A stretch of 64,000 nt of DNA from Setomelanomma holmii (taxonomy: Eukaryota > Ascomycota > Dothideomycetes > Pleosporales > Phaeosphaeriaceae): positions 163,713 through 227,712 of the forward strand of contig ML978157.1 of the NCBI GenBank assembly GCA_010015745.1, read 5' to 3'. Under the pieces are notes generated by a model that was given only the letters and a program-made list of their open reading frames with translations, was not told where the DNA came from and did not search any database. Made by a program: the position numbers and the translations under genes. Shown piece after piece: positions 54,301-64,000 of the stretch (its first letter is position 1; every line of letters starts with the position of its first letter).

Positions 54301-54568
54301 GTGCCGCGTACTTTGGCTGATCTTTGAGATCGACGTGACGTAGCGAACAGCGAACGATAGATGTAGGCGATCCAGGTTCGAGTTTCAGGAGCCGGATGTG
54401 TGTCGGTCCTTGCAGTGGTTCGTAAGTCACGTCCTTCGTATTGACCATGAATATTTCCTTGGATTTGCGAGCAATGTCACCTTGCTGCCATTTGCGCCTG
54501 ACTGAATCGACACCGGCTTTTGCGAAGACTCTTAAGGCGCCTGACTGTTTCTTGGATTTGTCGGGCAT
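51341..54568 (-). CDS. HET-domain protein, apparently intact, 966 aa
   Basis: Four exons (54,042-54,568, 53,383-53,867, 52,702-53,282 and 51,341-52,648) join in phase with no stop. Introns are 174, 100 and 53 bases. The N-terminal HET domain has 'THIRLLKLEPGSP', 'YAALSYTW', EYWIDALCINQ joined across the first intron to SDDTERAKQVQFMGHIYQGA, 'VVVWLGASG', and 'WFRRTWVVQELCWAKNVVF'. The middle has the usual 'ATDPRDLVFAGLSLI' and 'LPSWAPAPGTWT' blocks. The last exon carries a long Lys/Arg/Ser-rich insertion (about residues 720-800) and the C-terminal 'VFITRQGYVGLGPSWLNTSD' segment. HET proteins trigger programmed cell death after non-self recognition at hyphal fusion. The partner or trigger is unknown. 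Of the five HET loci in the window only this one can be read through. Confidence 0.88.
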
Positions 54569-54954
54569 CTTCGTCAGTCTACCGCAAAATGGACGTGACA
54601 GCTCCCATTGGTAACAGAGCTAGTTTAGCCAAGACGAAGTCTGTTCCTAAATACGCAATCAGTATGGAAAAGAGATGTGGGTAGCTTATCAGTAGTGCTG
54701 TGCGGAGCAGAGCGCAACTCAACTTGTTGTTGGGGCTGTGGTTGTAAGCAAACGACGTCATTTGTCAGATATGACCATTTACGGCAATGATGGGATTGAC
54801 ATGCATCGTGATTGAACAGCAATGGTACAAAAATGTATTCAGTCGTGACGCTCCGTTGGCTAGATTTTGAAACGGTATGCGCCTGTTATAGAAGTCCATG
54901 GATCAATTCTTCATCGGCTCAAACAAGGCGCAAGAAAGACTGCGTCTAAGAAAG
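54569..54954. other. Intergenic, no gene seen
   Basis: This stretch lies between the 5' end of the HET gene and the 3' end of the peroxiredoxin gene. No features are visible. Confidence 0.5.
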
Positions 54955-55789
54955 TTAGCCGTCTACCTTTGCTGCAGTATCAGCGACTTCAGCAGCAGTC
55001 TTCGCAGCCTCTGCATCCTCCTTCTGCTTCACCTCACCACCGGTAGGGATGCCCTGCGCGTTTCCGCCTACAAGCTTCCGCACGACCTCAAAGGTTGCGT
55101 CAGGGCCGCCGGACTCAGCAGCCAAAACCTTGCCAGATTTGTCAACCACAAAGACACCGCGTGTGGTGCCCTTTGGTGCCTTCTTGAGCCCAATGGCGGA
55201 GATGAGCGTTTGTGTGGGGTCACATAGCAATGTGTAAGGGAGGTTCTGCTTCGTCTTGAAGGTCGTGTTCGCCTTGGTGCTATCGTTTGAGAGTCCGTAG
55301 ATACTATATCCGGTCGCGGTAAGGGGCTCGTACGAGTCGCGGAAGAGGCAGACTTGCTTGGTACCTACAATCGACCGTGTTAGCCACATGATTGACGTGA
55401 AGTCGCGATCGCGGGTCAGCCTTACATCCTGGTGTTGAAGCTTTGGGGTAGGTGAAGAGCACCACGCCGCCCTTGCTCTCCTCTACGAGCTTCGCAAGTG
55501 TCGTCTTCTTGCCATCATTGGTCTCGACTTCGCCGCCGAAAGAAGTAAGGTCAATGGTGTCTCCGACTTTGGGTACGCCGCCAGTGGCAGCGGGCTTGGA
55601 AGCCTCGCCATTGGACTTGCCACTGACAGCCTCCTTGACAGCCTCGACCTTCTCTGTCACTACCTCTTGGACCTTCTCGACGACGGTCTTTTCGCTCTCG
55701 GGCTTCTTGCCCTTGGCTGTAGCCTTCTTCTTCGCAGGTTGCACTGGCGCAGGAGGCGCCTCCTTGCGTTTGCGGAGTTCAACAGGCAT
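54955..55789 (-). CDS. Peroxiredoxin Q/BCP-type thiol peroxidase (DOT5-like)
   Basis: Two exons (55,426-55,789 and 54,955-55,364) around a 61-base intron give 257 residues. The catalytic block reads 'LFTYPKASTPGCTKQVC', with the peroxidatic Cys about 122 and the resolving Cys about 127, the C-x4-C spacing of PrxQ/BCP enzymes. The peroxidatic Cys codon is split by the intron (T/GT). Further family blocks are 'GYSIYGLSNDSTKANTTFK', 'LPYTLLCDPTQTLISAIG' and 'RGVFVVDKSGKVLA'. The first 70 residues are Lys/Ala/Glu-rich with KKK and KRK clusters, as in nuclear DOT5. The enzyme reduces hydroperoxides with thioredoxin. The C-terminal tail is Ala/Lys/Glu-rich. Confidence 0.92.
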
Positions 55790-56888
55790 GGTTGAGAACT
55801 GGTCGCGAGGCTGGAGCGCGGTCGCGTTAGTATCGCGAGGCTATGCAAACACGATTGATGGTAGAATTGGAATGTTGGGACGTTGGCAGAGCTGCGCGAT
55901 GCTCGTAGAGGTAGAGGGTCGGACGGCGCTTACCTTTGCGTGTTGTGTGGGCTAGCACCTGCAGTACGACCTGTGTGATATCAAGAAACGCACAATGAAT
56001 CGTCGCAATTAGCTATATGTCAACAAAGCTAGAAGATGGGTACGACGATGGTGCAATATCAAGGCGCTTCGAGGTGCGCGGGAAGCACTTCGAGAACGTT
56101 CACCAGCCTCCTCCTTGGCAAAACGTCCATATTGATATTAGGCAGATTACCTGAGCAGCATCTGCTTGTTTCGGCGTGCGTGATTCAGCTTGCACCGGGG
56201 TCAATAAGGTGCTTTGATTGGGCATCGAAGTGAGGAGGTTGTAAATCCGTGCCGATGGCTGCGACGCGCCTTCCCGTTCGGTTGGGCGTCCAAAAGCGTC
56301 CTAGCTTGCTCCCGCTCCCGCAGCTCTAGTTGTTCGCGACAACACCATGCAACTCCCCCAGTCGAACCCTTCGCCAATCTCAATTGCTACATCGTTGGTG
56401 CACGTTCTCGGTTATACACATCTCGTTGAGTCGAGTGATGCCAATGAAGCCACATATTCGCCCTCCCCATCCACTATCGCTATTAAGGTCGCGAATTGCT
56501 CCACGGTACACTACACTTTTCAAACTGACAAAGCTTCGATCTCGCAACTGTAGAGGAGGAGCTTCATGATAGCATCTGCGTCACGACGTCACCCCTTTCG
56601 CAGTGCAGTCCATCCGCTGAACCCCGCGGCAGTTTAGCGGCTCGTCCCATAGTGTACCATGGTTTACATTGACCTCAACGAATGCATAGTGGCTGCGACA
56701 TCACAGTCTCTTGTGCCCACAAACATATTGCCCAGGTTGACCTTGAAGGTAGAACTTTCGTTCTTACCACATCTTCTTGACAAGTGCAAAGCACTAGTGT
56801 CCGTTCTATGGTCTATTCTTCTCTACGCTCTATCTTAACTACGATCTCTAGACATACTACATAACTTAGTGTATTATTTTCAGTTATA
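55790..56888. promoter_or_regulatory. Divergent region, peroxiredoxin / amino-acid transporter
   Basis: These 1.1 kb lie between two divergent genes. I see no coding sequence. Both promoters must be inside, without a recognisable known element. Confidence 0.4.
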
Positions 56889-58611
56889 ATGGCTACAGCA
56901 AGAGAGATGGAAGCAAGCGCTTCCACCTCATTAACGGGGACTGAACAAGCAGGCCAGCCACGTGTGACAGGGAAGTTCACAGCGACAAATGAGCAAGGCC
57001 TCTTATCACAGCAGGCTTCAAACTCTTCATATCCTGAAGAACAAGCTTCGTCGCCTGCAGAGGCCGATGTCTTCGGCAATGAAGAGGGTGCTGAAGTCCA
57101 GTACAAAACATGCGAATGGTATTTTCAATCCATACCCTCGGTGTATCTTCACAGCTAATACTTTCAAGTGGCATACTTGCCGAAAATGTTTCTCTGCGCG
57201 TGCTTGCCCTTCCGCAAGCTCTCGCTATCCTCGGTCTTGTTCCTGGTCTCCTCTGCATCCTAATCCTTGGGTTTATCGCCACATACACTGGGTGGATCAT
57301 CGGCGAGTTCAAGCTTGCCCATCCTTCTGTGCAGTCCTTTGCTGACTGCGGTATGATGATCGCTGGTCCGATTGGAAGAGAGGTCATGGCGACTGGCCAA
57401 GTGCTCATTCTCATCTTCGTCATGGGTGCACATATACTGAGCTTTGCGATCGCCATGAACGCTATGACGGATCACGCTACGTGCATGATTGTCTTCGGTG
57501 TTGTGGGCTTGCTTATCAGCTTTCTTCTTGGACTGCCGAGGACGTTCAAGAACGTAAGCTATTTCTCGATCTTTTGTGAGTCGCCTTCCGTCCGAGCACA
57601 CTGGATTGCACTGACAGAAGTAGCTTGCCTCTCGATCATTGTTGCCGTCTTAGTGGTCATGGTCGCGATTGGTATTCAAAAGCCCGACATGGGCAACATT
57701 CTGGCTGTTCGTCCCAATGTGCCGCTGGTCAAAGGACTAGGACCAGTTACGAATATCACTCTCGCCTACAGTTTGTCACTGCCTTTCTCTTTCCAACGCA
57801 ATATTGACGCCAACCTTCCACAGCTGGCCATGTAGCCTTCTTCTCCTTCCAAGCCGAGCTCAAGAACCCGCGCGACTTCAAGAAAGCCCTCTTTCTCGAG
57901 CAAGGCATCGCCGTCACCTTCTACATGACCATGTCTGTCGTCATATACTACTACGCCGGCCCGCTCGTTGCTAGCCCCGCGCTTGGCTCAGCAAGCCCTA
58001 CGATCACAAAAGTCGCTTTTGGCATCGCTCTGCCTACTATTGTTGTGGCTGGCGTTGTGAACGGCTCCGTGGCGTGCAAGTACATATACGTCCGAATCTG
58101 GGCCGGCACAAATGTGATACACAAGAACAGCTTCAAGAGTATTGGCAGCTGGTTGGCCATTTGCGCTGGAGCGTGGCTGTTCAGTTACATTTTGGCCGAG
58201 TCGATCCCGAACTTCAACATCTTCTTAGGCCTCATTGGAGCACTCTTTGGGAGCTGGTTCAGCTGTGAGGTCCCCTTTTCTCGCAGCGCACAGCGTCAAA
58301 CGAAAGTGCTAATGTGTTGCAGACGCTCTCCCACCCTGCCTCTGGCTCTACTTGCACAAGGGCAAGCTGTTCTCAACGAAGAGAGAAACTGCCTTAACTA
58401 TCCTCAACTGCTTTGTCTTCCTCCTTGGGGTCACGATCGTAGGAAGTCCATGCTTCCTATTGGAGAGGAAGTGAGCTAATTAACGTAATCTTAGTTTTCT
58501 CTTGGCATGTGGTCCTCGGGAGTCGAATTGAGCAACGGTTCTGGCGGTAAACCTTTCTCGTGTGCGAACAACTGGAAGCCTGTAAGCTGGGCAGCTGAGA
58601 ATGGAGAGTAG
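56889..58611 (+). CDS. Amino-acid transporter (AAAP family, fungal MTR-like)
   Basis: Six exons join in phase into 486 residues: 56,889-57,118, 57,169-57,575, 57,621-57,770, 57,824-58,264, 58,323-58,438 and 58,495-58,611. Introns are 45-58 bases; the second is a multiple of three. The N-terminal 75 residues are hydrophilic. The core starts 'GILAENVSLRVLALPQALA', typical of the Aa_trans family, and has about eleven membrane helices. Splicing at 57,770/57,824 restores 'LAYTGHVAFFSFQAELKNPR', the best-conserved block. The last exon ends 'SNGSGGKPFSCANNW', the usual fungal end. It would import neutral or aromatic amino acids at the plasma membrane with protons. Substrate assignment is not possible from the sequence. 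Confidence 0.9.
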
Positions 58612-58756
58612 TGACCAAGGATAAAGTTGCCTGTTGGTGCGAGCTATTGTCTTCTTGAGGATACCCTGTTCTTGTCATTCGCCACGGCCCGTGTTCTGGT
58701 GTCGAGGTTCGATTGCCATTCCCACCATGTTGTCGCTCTTCATGATTGTCCATAGT

Positions 58757-59308
58757 ACTAATGCACGATGAAGTCATCCACATTCAGCTCATTGACGTTC
58801 TTTATCAACCGAGGCGCCTTCGAGTCGAAAGCAATGACAACTTCGAGGTACTGCATACGACTAATTATTGATAAGCCGTGACCAGAACTCGAGATTGAGC
58901 TCCACGGAATCGCCAAGTCAATGTTAGGCGTGGACTCGCCGAGCGATATCAGTACAGACGTAGCTTGTGTATATGCCTTCCCCATAAGCGGGATCTGCGT
59001 GTTCTTTTCCAAGACGTCCATCTGGTTGATACAAATGGCGTCAATCCAAAGGCAATGTGGCTTTTCTGAATCTCGAAGAGCGCGTAGAGCGGCCTCTAGA
59101 TTATGGTGACATGGAAGTCTTGGTTTTCCACCAAGATCTGCTGTTGACTTATTGCTTCACCCCATATGTACGATAGGGCTTCGTAAAGAGGAGCTTCGTC
59201 GAGAGAAACCACTTGCAGTTTGCCACAGATCGGGTCCGCGGTGTGGCCCGGTAGCAGACTCATTGTACGGATCTCAGAGGCGCCAACGTCGAATTGAGTG
59301 TAGAGCAT
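58757..59308 (-). pseudogene. HET-domain gene relic 3 (N-terminal fragment, frameshifted)
   Basis: The fragment starts at about 59,308 with I-R-T-M-S-L-L-P-G and 'APLYEALSYIWGEA', a well-kept HET N-terminus. It loses frame near 59,096-59,110, just after 'QDFHVT'. In the next frame it continues with 'NLEAALRALRDSEKPHCLWI' and the DAICINQ motif, then 'MDVLEKNTQIPLMGKAYTQA' and 'VLISLGEST', and ends in unrelated sequence by 58,757. The whole middle and C-terminal region of a HET protein is missing. The transporter gene ends only about 145 bases beyond. Confidence 0.75.
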
Positions 59309-60417
59309 GGCTGTGCACGGCGACAATCTGTGGCGGTCCTGGCAAAGACAGCTGCAAGTTTTAGAGGAAGGGACGTAATGGATGATTTCAAGGACATAAG
59401 AACGTCGCGCATTGCGTTCGTGGCCTGAAATGCTATCGCGTTGGCAGAAGTGGTCCGATAGCTTATCGTAGAATCCGGTTGGGGCCAAAATGGCGATGCA
59501 AGTGGTGTTGCGAGTGGGTTTAGGCTGTGGCGTGGTTGATCGTTCAATCAATCAGCCGCGATGGTCCTGCAAGGACTCCCGAGCCACCAGGATCTGCCTT
59601 AATGCCACCACAAGCAAGCGAGACCGTTTTTGCGACCAATATATTGCATACATCCCAACAGTTCTTCCACATACGACCATAGGACGTTGAAAACACGTTA
59701 TCTCGTCCGGTCATCCATCTGACTACGTCTTGTTGTTGTATGTTTGCGACGCGCCTCCTTCCGGATACAGGAATCAGAAGTCGGGTGTGATGTAAAATTG
59801 GCTAAGCCCATTCAGTCCGCCAGCGTCTCTAGCTCCTGAACAGGCTGCCGGCGTCTGCAAGAACGCACAAGACATCTCGCTGCTCTACAGGGCGTCCATA
59901 CTCATAGGACGCTCTCCTCCTGCTAGCGATGAGTGCTGCAGGCTTAACCTTGAAACCCAGCCTCTATACTGCCTATTGATCACTCACTCTCATGCGTCTA
60001 TGCAAGCTCTTGAGCAATACCACGCAAACGAAACTAGAATTCAGCAAAAACCACGTAAAACTCTAATAATCTGCAAAAACGTGCTCCCACCAAACGTACG
60101 CACTCATCGGGGCTATCATCACAACGCCTATCTCGGGGCTCGCCAAAGCTCCTTCAAATGTTAGCTGCCGTGAGCCAGGCTATAACGTTTGAGACGTAGC
60201 TATTAGAGTCGCAGCGAGAGGCAAGGATCGTCGCGCCCACCGAGGGCGGCCGGGCTGGTACAGTGGATATAACAGAAGCTGGGGCTGATGGTGGCGGGTA
60301 CGCTATTGGCAGTGAGCTAATTGCCGCTCTTCAGCTAGTACGAGCGAGGTAAGAGCTAGCATCAAACCTCGATTCAGCGCTGAGGGCAACAACGAGGAGG
60401 ATCTTTCAAATTGAACT
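59309..60417. other. Intergenic, no gene seen
   Basis: The frame of the HET fragment stays open upstream to 59,551 without similarity. No other gene, RNA or repeat was recognised. Confidence 0.4.
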
Positions 60418-62241
60418 TCATTCGAGTTCAAAGTCCCTTAAAGCGATAGCTACTCTGAACCTACCCATTGCACTAGTGTCAACATACGCCTCTCCCAATA
60501 CATGATAGTGTTTTCCCACTTTGCGGAGAACCACCGGCGTTGTACATCCTAGGATCGTACATATGGTATCGCCCTGCCCGACAGTACGGGGAACAAGAGC
60601 AATACAATTTATCCACGCAGCTGGTGCAGCCTTGCTGGAGTATAATGCTATATTCGCCGCATGACTAAGTCGAAATGAACATAGCATTCAGGACTTACCG
60701 TTGTTCCAAATCTTACGTAAAGCAATTACTGCTGATCCTTCCTCATGGCCTCGTCTGCTTCCTAACAATGCCTAAACATCAGAAATTCCATCGTCTCGAC
60801 CAGCGAGGAGAGTGCGAGTAGTAGCTTCAACGGACATCAGCACCGTATGCTTGTCTTTCGGCATACCACGTAGGCCAAGACCTAGGCACTTCCAGTAATG
60901 CTTCCGTTCCCATTCAATCTCTTCTTCATCCCAACAAGCCGTTGCGCCTAGTTTGTGTGGTAGCTGTCGCGAAATGGTCTGAGAAACTTTGCCGATGGCG
61001 AAGCCTCTTACTCGCACCCTGTTTTTCACAAAGTAAAAGACGGCTTTCTCTGCAAATAAGTTAGGCGTCTTTTGCGGTCCAATGGCGCAACATTCGTACG
61101 GCGTGGCCAAGTAAGGGCACCAAGATGCCATATTTAGCTGCCATTTATCGCTTTGTCGAGCACTTGGAGGCGACTGACGTCCTCTGATGACGATAATATG
61201 TAAGCTCTGCGTCGACTCGATGATTGCCTGAGCTGTAGTGTGAACGAGTTTACGAATATCAGTCTTATAACAGACTCGTATCTCTCGCTGGATGTCATCG
61301 CTGAGCAAGTTTAGAAAGGTGAAGATGTTGTCATGTCTTTCACGGCATTGCCTGTCCAGAAAGGAGTCCAAAAACTGTTTAGCACATATCCGCTCGGAAT
61401 TTATTCTCAAGATTTTCACCTCAGAATCGCCCCGGAAGTCGATGTGCACTGTTTTGCTCTTGTCTGAACTGATCTGAATATACGCTGGCTTATTGGCGGG
61501 ATAAACTTCCTCCAGTCTCGGATACGGCACTATGTCAGAGCCGCATTGGATAACAATGGATTGAGCGGACATCATCTCTTGCACAATCCAAGCGCGAGAC
61601 CAGTAAGAGCGGTTCATTAATTTCCTGAAAGGATCATCCTCGTTGGCAGTTCCCTCGTTGCTGATTTGACTTGTGATCACCGCAGATACCGGTAGTACGT
61701 GTCGCTTCTGCATCGTATTCATGATGGAGTAAGCCAAACTGCTGACATCATCTGGCGGTCCTAAGCACGCAATAACTTCTTTTGCGAACGTGTAAATCCA
61801 ATGCATCGACAACACCTGCGCTTCCTTCTCTTGTTCGTCACATTGGTTGATGCATATCGCATCAACTCAGAGCATCCTGTCGGAATTAGGATATCGTAGG
61901 TATCTGAGGGCTTCTGCGAGGTTATGGGTAACAGCGAAACGAGATTCGCGGAGGACGATGAAATCTGGATCCTCATTACCCCAAACGTAGGAAACTGCCT
62001 CATATGGTAACATATCGCGGTGTGATGCAAAATGAATTGGAAGAGTGTTGTATTGTCTATGTCTTTTTCTTGTGCTCATGCTTCTGTCCACAAGGGCCCT
62101 CCGCAGGGTCTGTTTACATGACGTATCTACGATACTGTTCAGGTAAGAGGTGCTTGATAAGGTGAGGAAGCAGCACCAGACACTGACACGTGGCACACGT
62201 GATCCACTCCTCCTCATAACCGTCACATAACACCTTGCCAA
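60418..62241 (-). pseudogene. HET-domain gene relic 4 (near full length, nonsense codons)
   Basis: The order of parts is complete: 'LPYEAVSYVWGNEDPDF' (about 61,990), 'RYLRYPNSDRML', then TGA at 61,867-61,869 in place of the Trp of the W-[IV]-D-A-I-C-I-N-Q motif. The same frame continues to 'EDDPFRKLMNRSYWSRAWIV', 'RERHDNIFTFLNLLSDDIQ' and 'WQLNMASWCPYLATPYE' before a TAG at 60,772-60,774. A likely intron and the C-terminal 'VGQGDTICTILGCTTPVVL' and 'VLGEAYVD' region follow to 60,418. A possible N-terminal exon lies at 62,253-62,531 (MEKKHNWTNDHD...), with a GTAAGA donor. Apart from the stops the coding character is well kept, so inactivation may be recent. Confidence 0.78.
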
Positions 62242-63682
62242 GAGACGCCTGCTTAAGGTCTTCCTTCTGTCTCAGATCGCATTTGATTTCGTCGGATGTA
62301 GAACCAGGGTGGAGGACCAAGATGCGTGCTGTTCTTACCTTCTAGCCGCTCGGCATAAATTAGACCTTGATCGACTACTGATCGGTTAAGTCGCTCCAGC
62401 ATCGATCTATGCGCTGGATTCATAATGTTTTCGGTTTCAGACTGTTCCTGCTTGACACGCCTTGGGAGCCGAAATTCATACCAGCAAGGCCGAATGTCAT
62501 GATCATTGGTCCAGTTGTGTTTCTTCTCCATATCTGGAAAGAGCTTTGAAAATGCAGCTGTGATTGGTGGTGCTGCAGTGCTTATAACTTGATGCGGTGA
62601 TAGAGATTGAGACGGGAACGACAGAAAGGCAATTCAAGATGGAGCAAAACCAGGTAGGTACTTGACAGGTTGCTGAACGGTCCCTTCCAAACAGTGGCGG
62701 ACATATATCTCTTTAAAGGTGTTGATTATGTGATTGAACCGTCACAAGGCTCACAGGAAGGAGCTCTGATTGCACAATCTCAAGGCGGCTTCAAGATCAT
62801 CAACCCCGTTATTGTGTTGTCCACTAAAACGACCGTTCTGCGCGCTCGCTTAGGAAACAAGGTAGTAAAGTCAGGCTGCTCTAATCTCAACATTTTGTGA
62901 TAGGCTTAGTGCTTACTGAGGCTTACGCCCCTTTCATTCAAACCGGCAGGTCCCCCAAAAAGAAAACTGCAAGCCTGGATGTAGAACCAACAACACCGAA
63001 CACAGTTGTTGGAAGTGATTTGGTGACAATCAGACAAAAGACAACAAGACTGCCCGTTCGCTCAGCCTTACTTAAGCAGCGTACCGGCGGATTAGTAGTT
63101 AGGTGGGTGACCACTAGCGAATACCCGCTGTTGTATGTGTTGAAGGGCGTAGATGCTCCACCGATACCTCTCACGTGATCGCGCGTAGTTAGTGCCTTGG
63201 CAGCCTCTGAGAGCCTCATACAGGCTCTCACGCGCCTTCCAATCAACAACATATCATGGCAAAACTTGCTCACTCCATCAGTATGTTTTTGCGATCTTGG
63301 ACCACTTTCTGAAGGCCGCTGTGTACATGGTGGAGAAAATGAGCCGAGTAATGTTATGTTTGAATGGATACAGATGGGTCTGGAAGAATATGAGTGGCAG
63401 AATGCTGATTTCAAATACCCCTTTTTGGCCACGGACACGTAGTGTCCTTGGGTCGCTGTGTCCATATTCTATGCATCCTCGGGAAGCGCTAAGCATGTTC
63501 TTTTCCTGCAATGCCCTCCACAGCTCAGACGAAGTAACGTTTTGGACATCTTGTAGCGAAGTGTGCCATAGCAACCACAAAGTCTGCATGTCGTCGTGAC
63601 AGAAATGCTCGAGAGTGCCAGCGCGCAGGTGCCTGGCATGAATTTACCAATATGATTGCAGGATGCGTATATAGTTCTTGAT
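62242..63682. other. Uncertain region, possible HET leader exon and short frames
   Basis: A 92-codon minus-strand frame (62,253-62,531) may be the first exon of HET relic 4. Plus-strand frames at 62,670-62,900 and 62,897-63,178, and minus-strand frames to 63,589, have no motif I recognise. Confidence 0.35.
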
Positions 63683-64000
63683 TCAGTGACCCATTTCAAC
63701 AGCAACTTCTCTTCCATCTAGTTCCCGTGGTGCTTCTTGATGGTAGTCCTGTCCTTTCTGGGTAGACTGAGAACGCGCTGTGACTCCATGCAGTTCCGCT
63801 TTCGCGAAGTGCTCCTCAGCCACTGGCTCGGTCCGTTGTCGTCATTGCTTTGTCAGGAGAAGCCATAAGATGCTCCCAGTTATGATGCCGATTATAGGCA
63901 AACCAACCCCTAATCCTACACCAAGCGCAACAGCAAGGCTGGGTCCACCCGAGAGTACTTGCGAAGATTGCTTGTTTGCATCCAAGCTCGAGGACGATGG
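63683..64000 (-). pseudogene. C-terminal part of a single-pass membrane protein, cut by window edge
   Basis: From the right edge the minus strand encodes a Ser-rich stalk, one membrane helix (VALGVGLGVGLPIIGIITGS) and LLLTKQ, then a TGA at 63,842-63,844. The same frame runs on as RQRTEPVAEEHFAKAELHGV and ends PRELDGREVAVEMGH. That continuation is what a cytosolic tail of the class seen at 31.5-32.6 kb looks like (basic stop-transfer after the helix, final L-D-G acidic motif), so the TGA looks like a mutated Arg (CGA) codon. Alternatively the true protein ends at LLLTKQ. The N-terminal ectodomain is outside the window. Confidence 0.5.

Noticed and set aside
7662..61869. Idea that TGA is read as Trp in this genome
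   Set aside because: Several intact genes here (for example VPS29 and the array genes) end at TGA and use TGG for Trp, and the TGA-at-Trp genes also carry frameshifts or other stops. Pseudogene decay is simpler.
3994..62241. Possibility that the HET frameshifts are only sequencing errors
   Set aside because: Long neighbouring genes (1,267, 966, 754, 486 and 427 aa) read without a single break, so error concentrated only in HET and similar genes is unlikely, though not excluded at single sites.
62670..63465. Frames on both strands suggesting a gene between HET relic 4 and the edge gene
   Set aside because: No domain, inconsistent coding character and no splice pattern producing a longer protein. 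Left as unassigned.

Overview
This is nuclear DNA from a filamentous ascomycete (Pezizomycotina). The gene content suggests a Dothideomycete, but I cannot place it more closely. The reasons are short introns of 45-100 bp with GT...CTAAC/CTGAC...AG signals, a Zn2Cys6 regulator, HET-domain genes, a DUF6594 protein, an Ecl1 protein, and typical fungal housekeeping genes (CHL4, COQ2, MET22, VPS29, PrxQ). Gene models below were spliced by hand. A model is called intact when all exon phases join without a stop.

Intact core genes sit in islands: a CHL4-like kinetochore gene (left edge), COQ2 / JmjC-4CXXC_R1 / an HhH protein (9.3-16.1 kb), alanine-glyoxylate aminotransferase (33.3-34.8 kb), a Lys/Glu-rich repeat protein, ECL1-like, MET22/HAL2 and VPS29 (36.9-50.1 kb), and PrxQ plus an amino-acid transporter (55-58.6 kb). 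Between them lie accessory blocks rich in broken genes. Five HET-domain loci are present, and only the one at 51.3-54.6 kb can be spliced into a full protein (966 aa). Also broken are a choice-of-anchor-B/LVIVD-type secreted protein (6.8-8.7 kb), an NPP1/NLP-type gene (35.4-36.1 kb) and probably a membrane protein cut by the right edge.

The most unusual element is at 23.8-30.4 kb. It is a head-to-tail array, all on the minus strand with a spacing of roughly 1.3-1.7 kb, of tiny two-exon genes encoding single-pass membrane proteins of 66-113 aa. They share a [YVH]-[RH]-D-S-[LV] motif just after the membrane helix, a basic RRYR-like stretch, and an intron in the same phase (1). Their cytosolic tails differ greatly. 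One copy (about 27.1-27.4 kb) is a relic. A possible distant member lies at 6.36 kb. I do not recognise the family. Its position beside a DUF6594 gene and among HET loci fits a fast-evolving recognition or stress region, but that is inference.

Two long gene-poor stretches (39.1-43.8 and 44.2-47.6 kb) flank the Ecl1-like gene and contain no coding sequence I can support.
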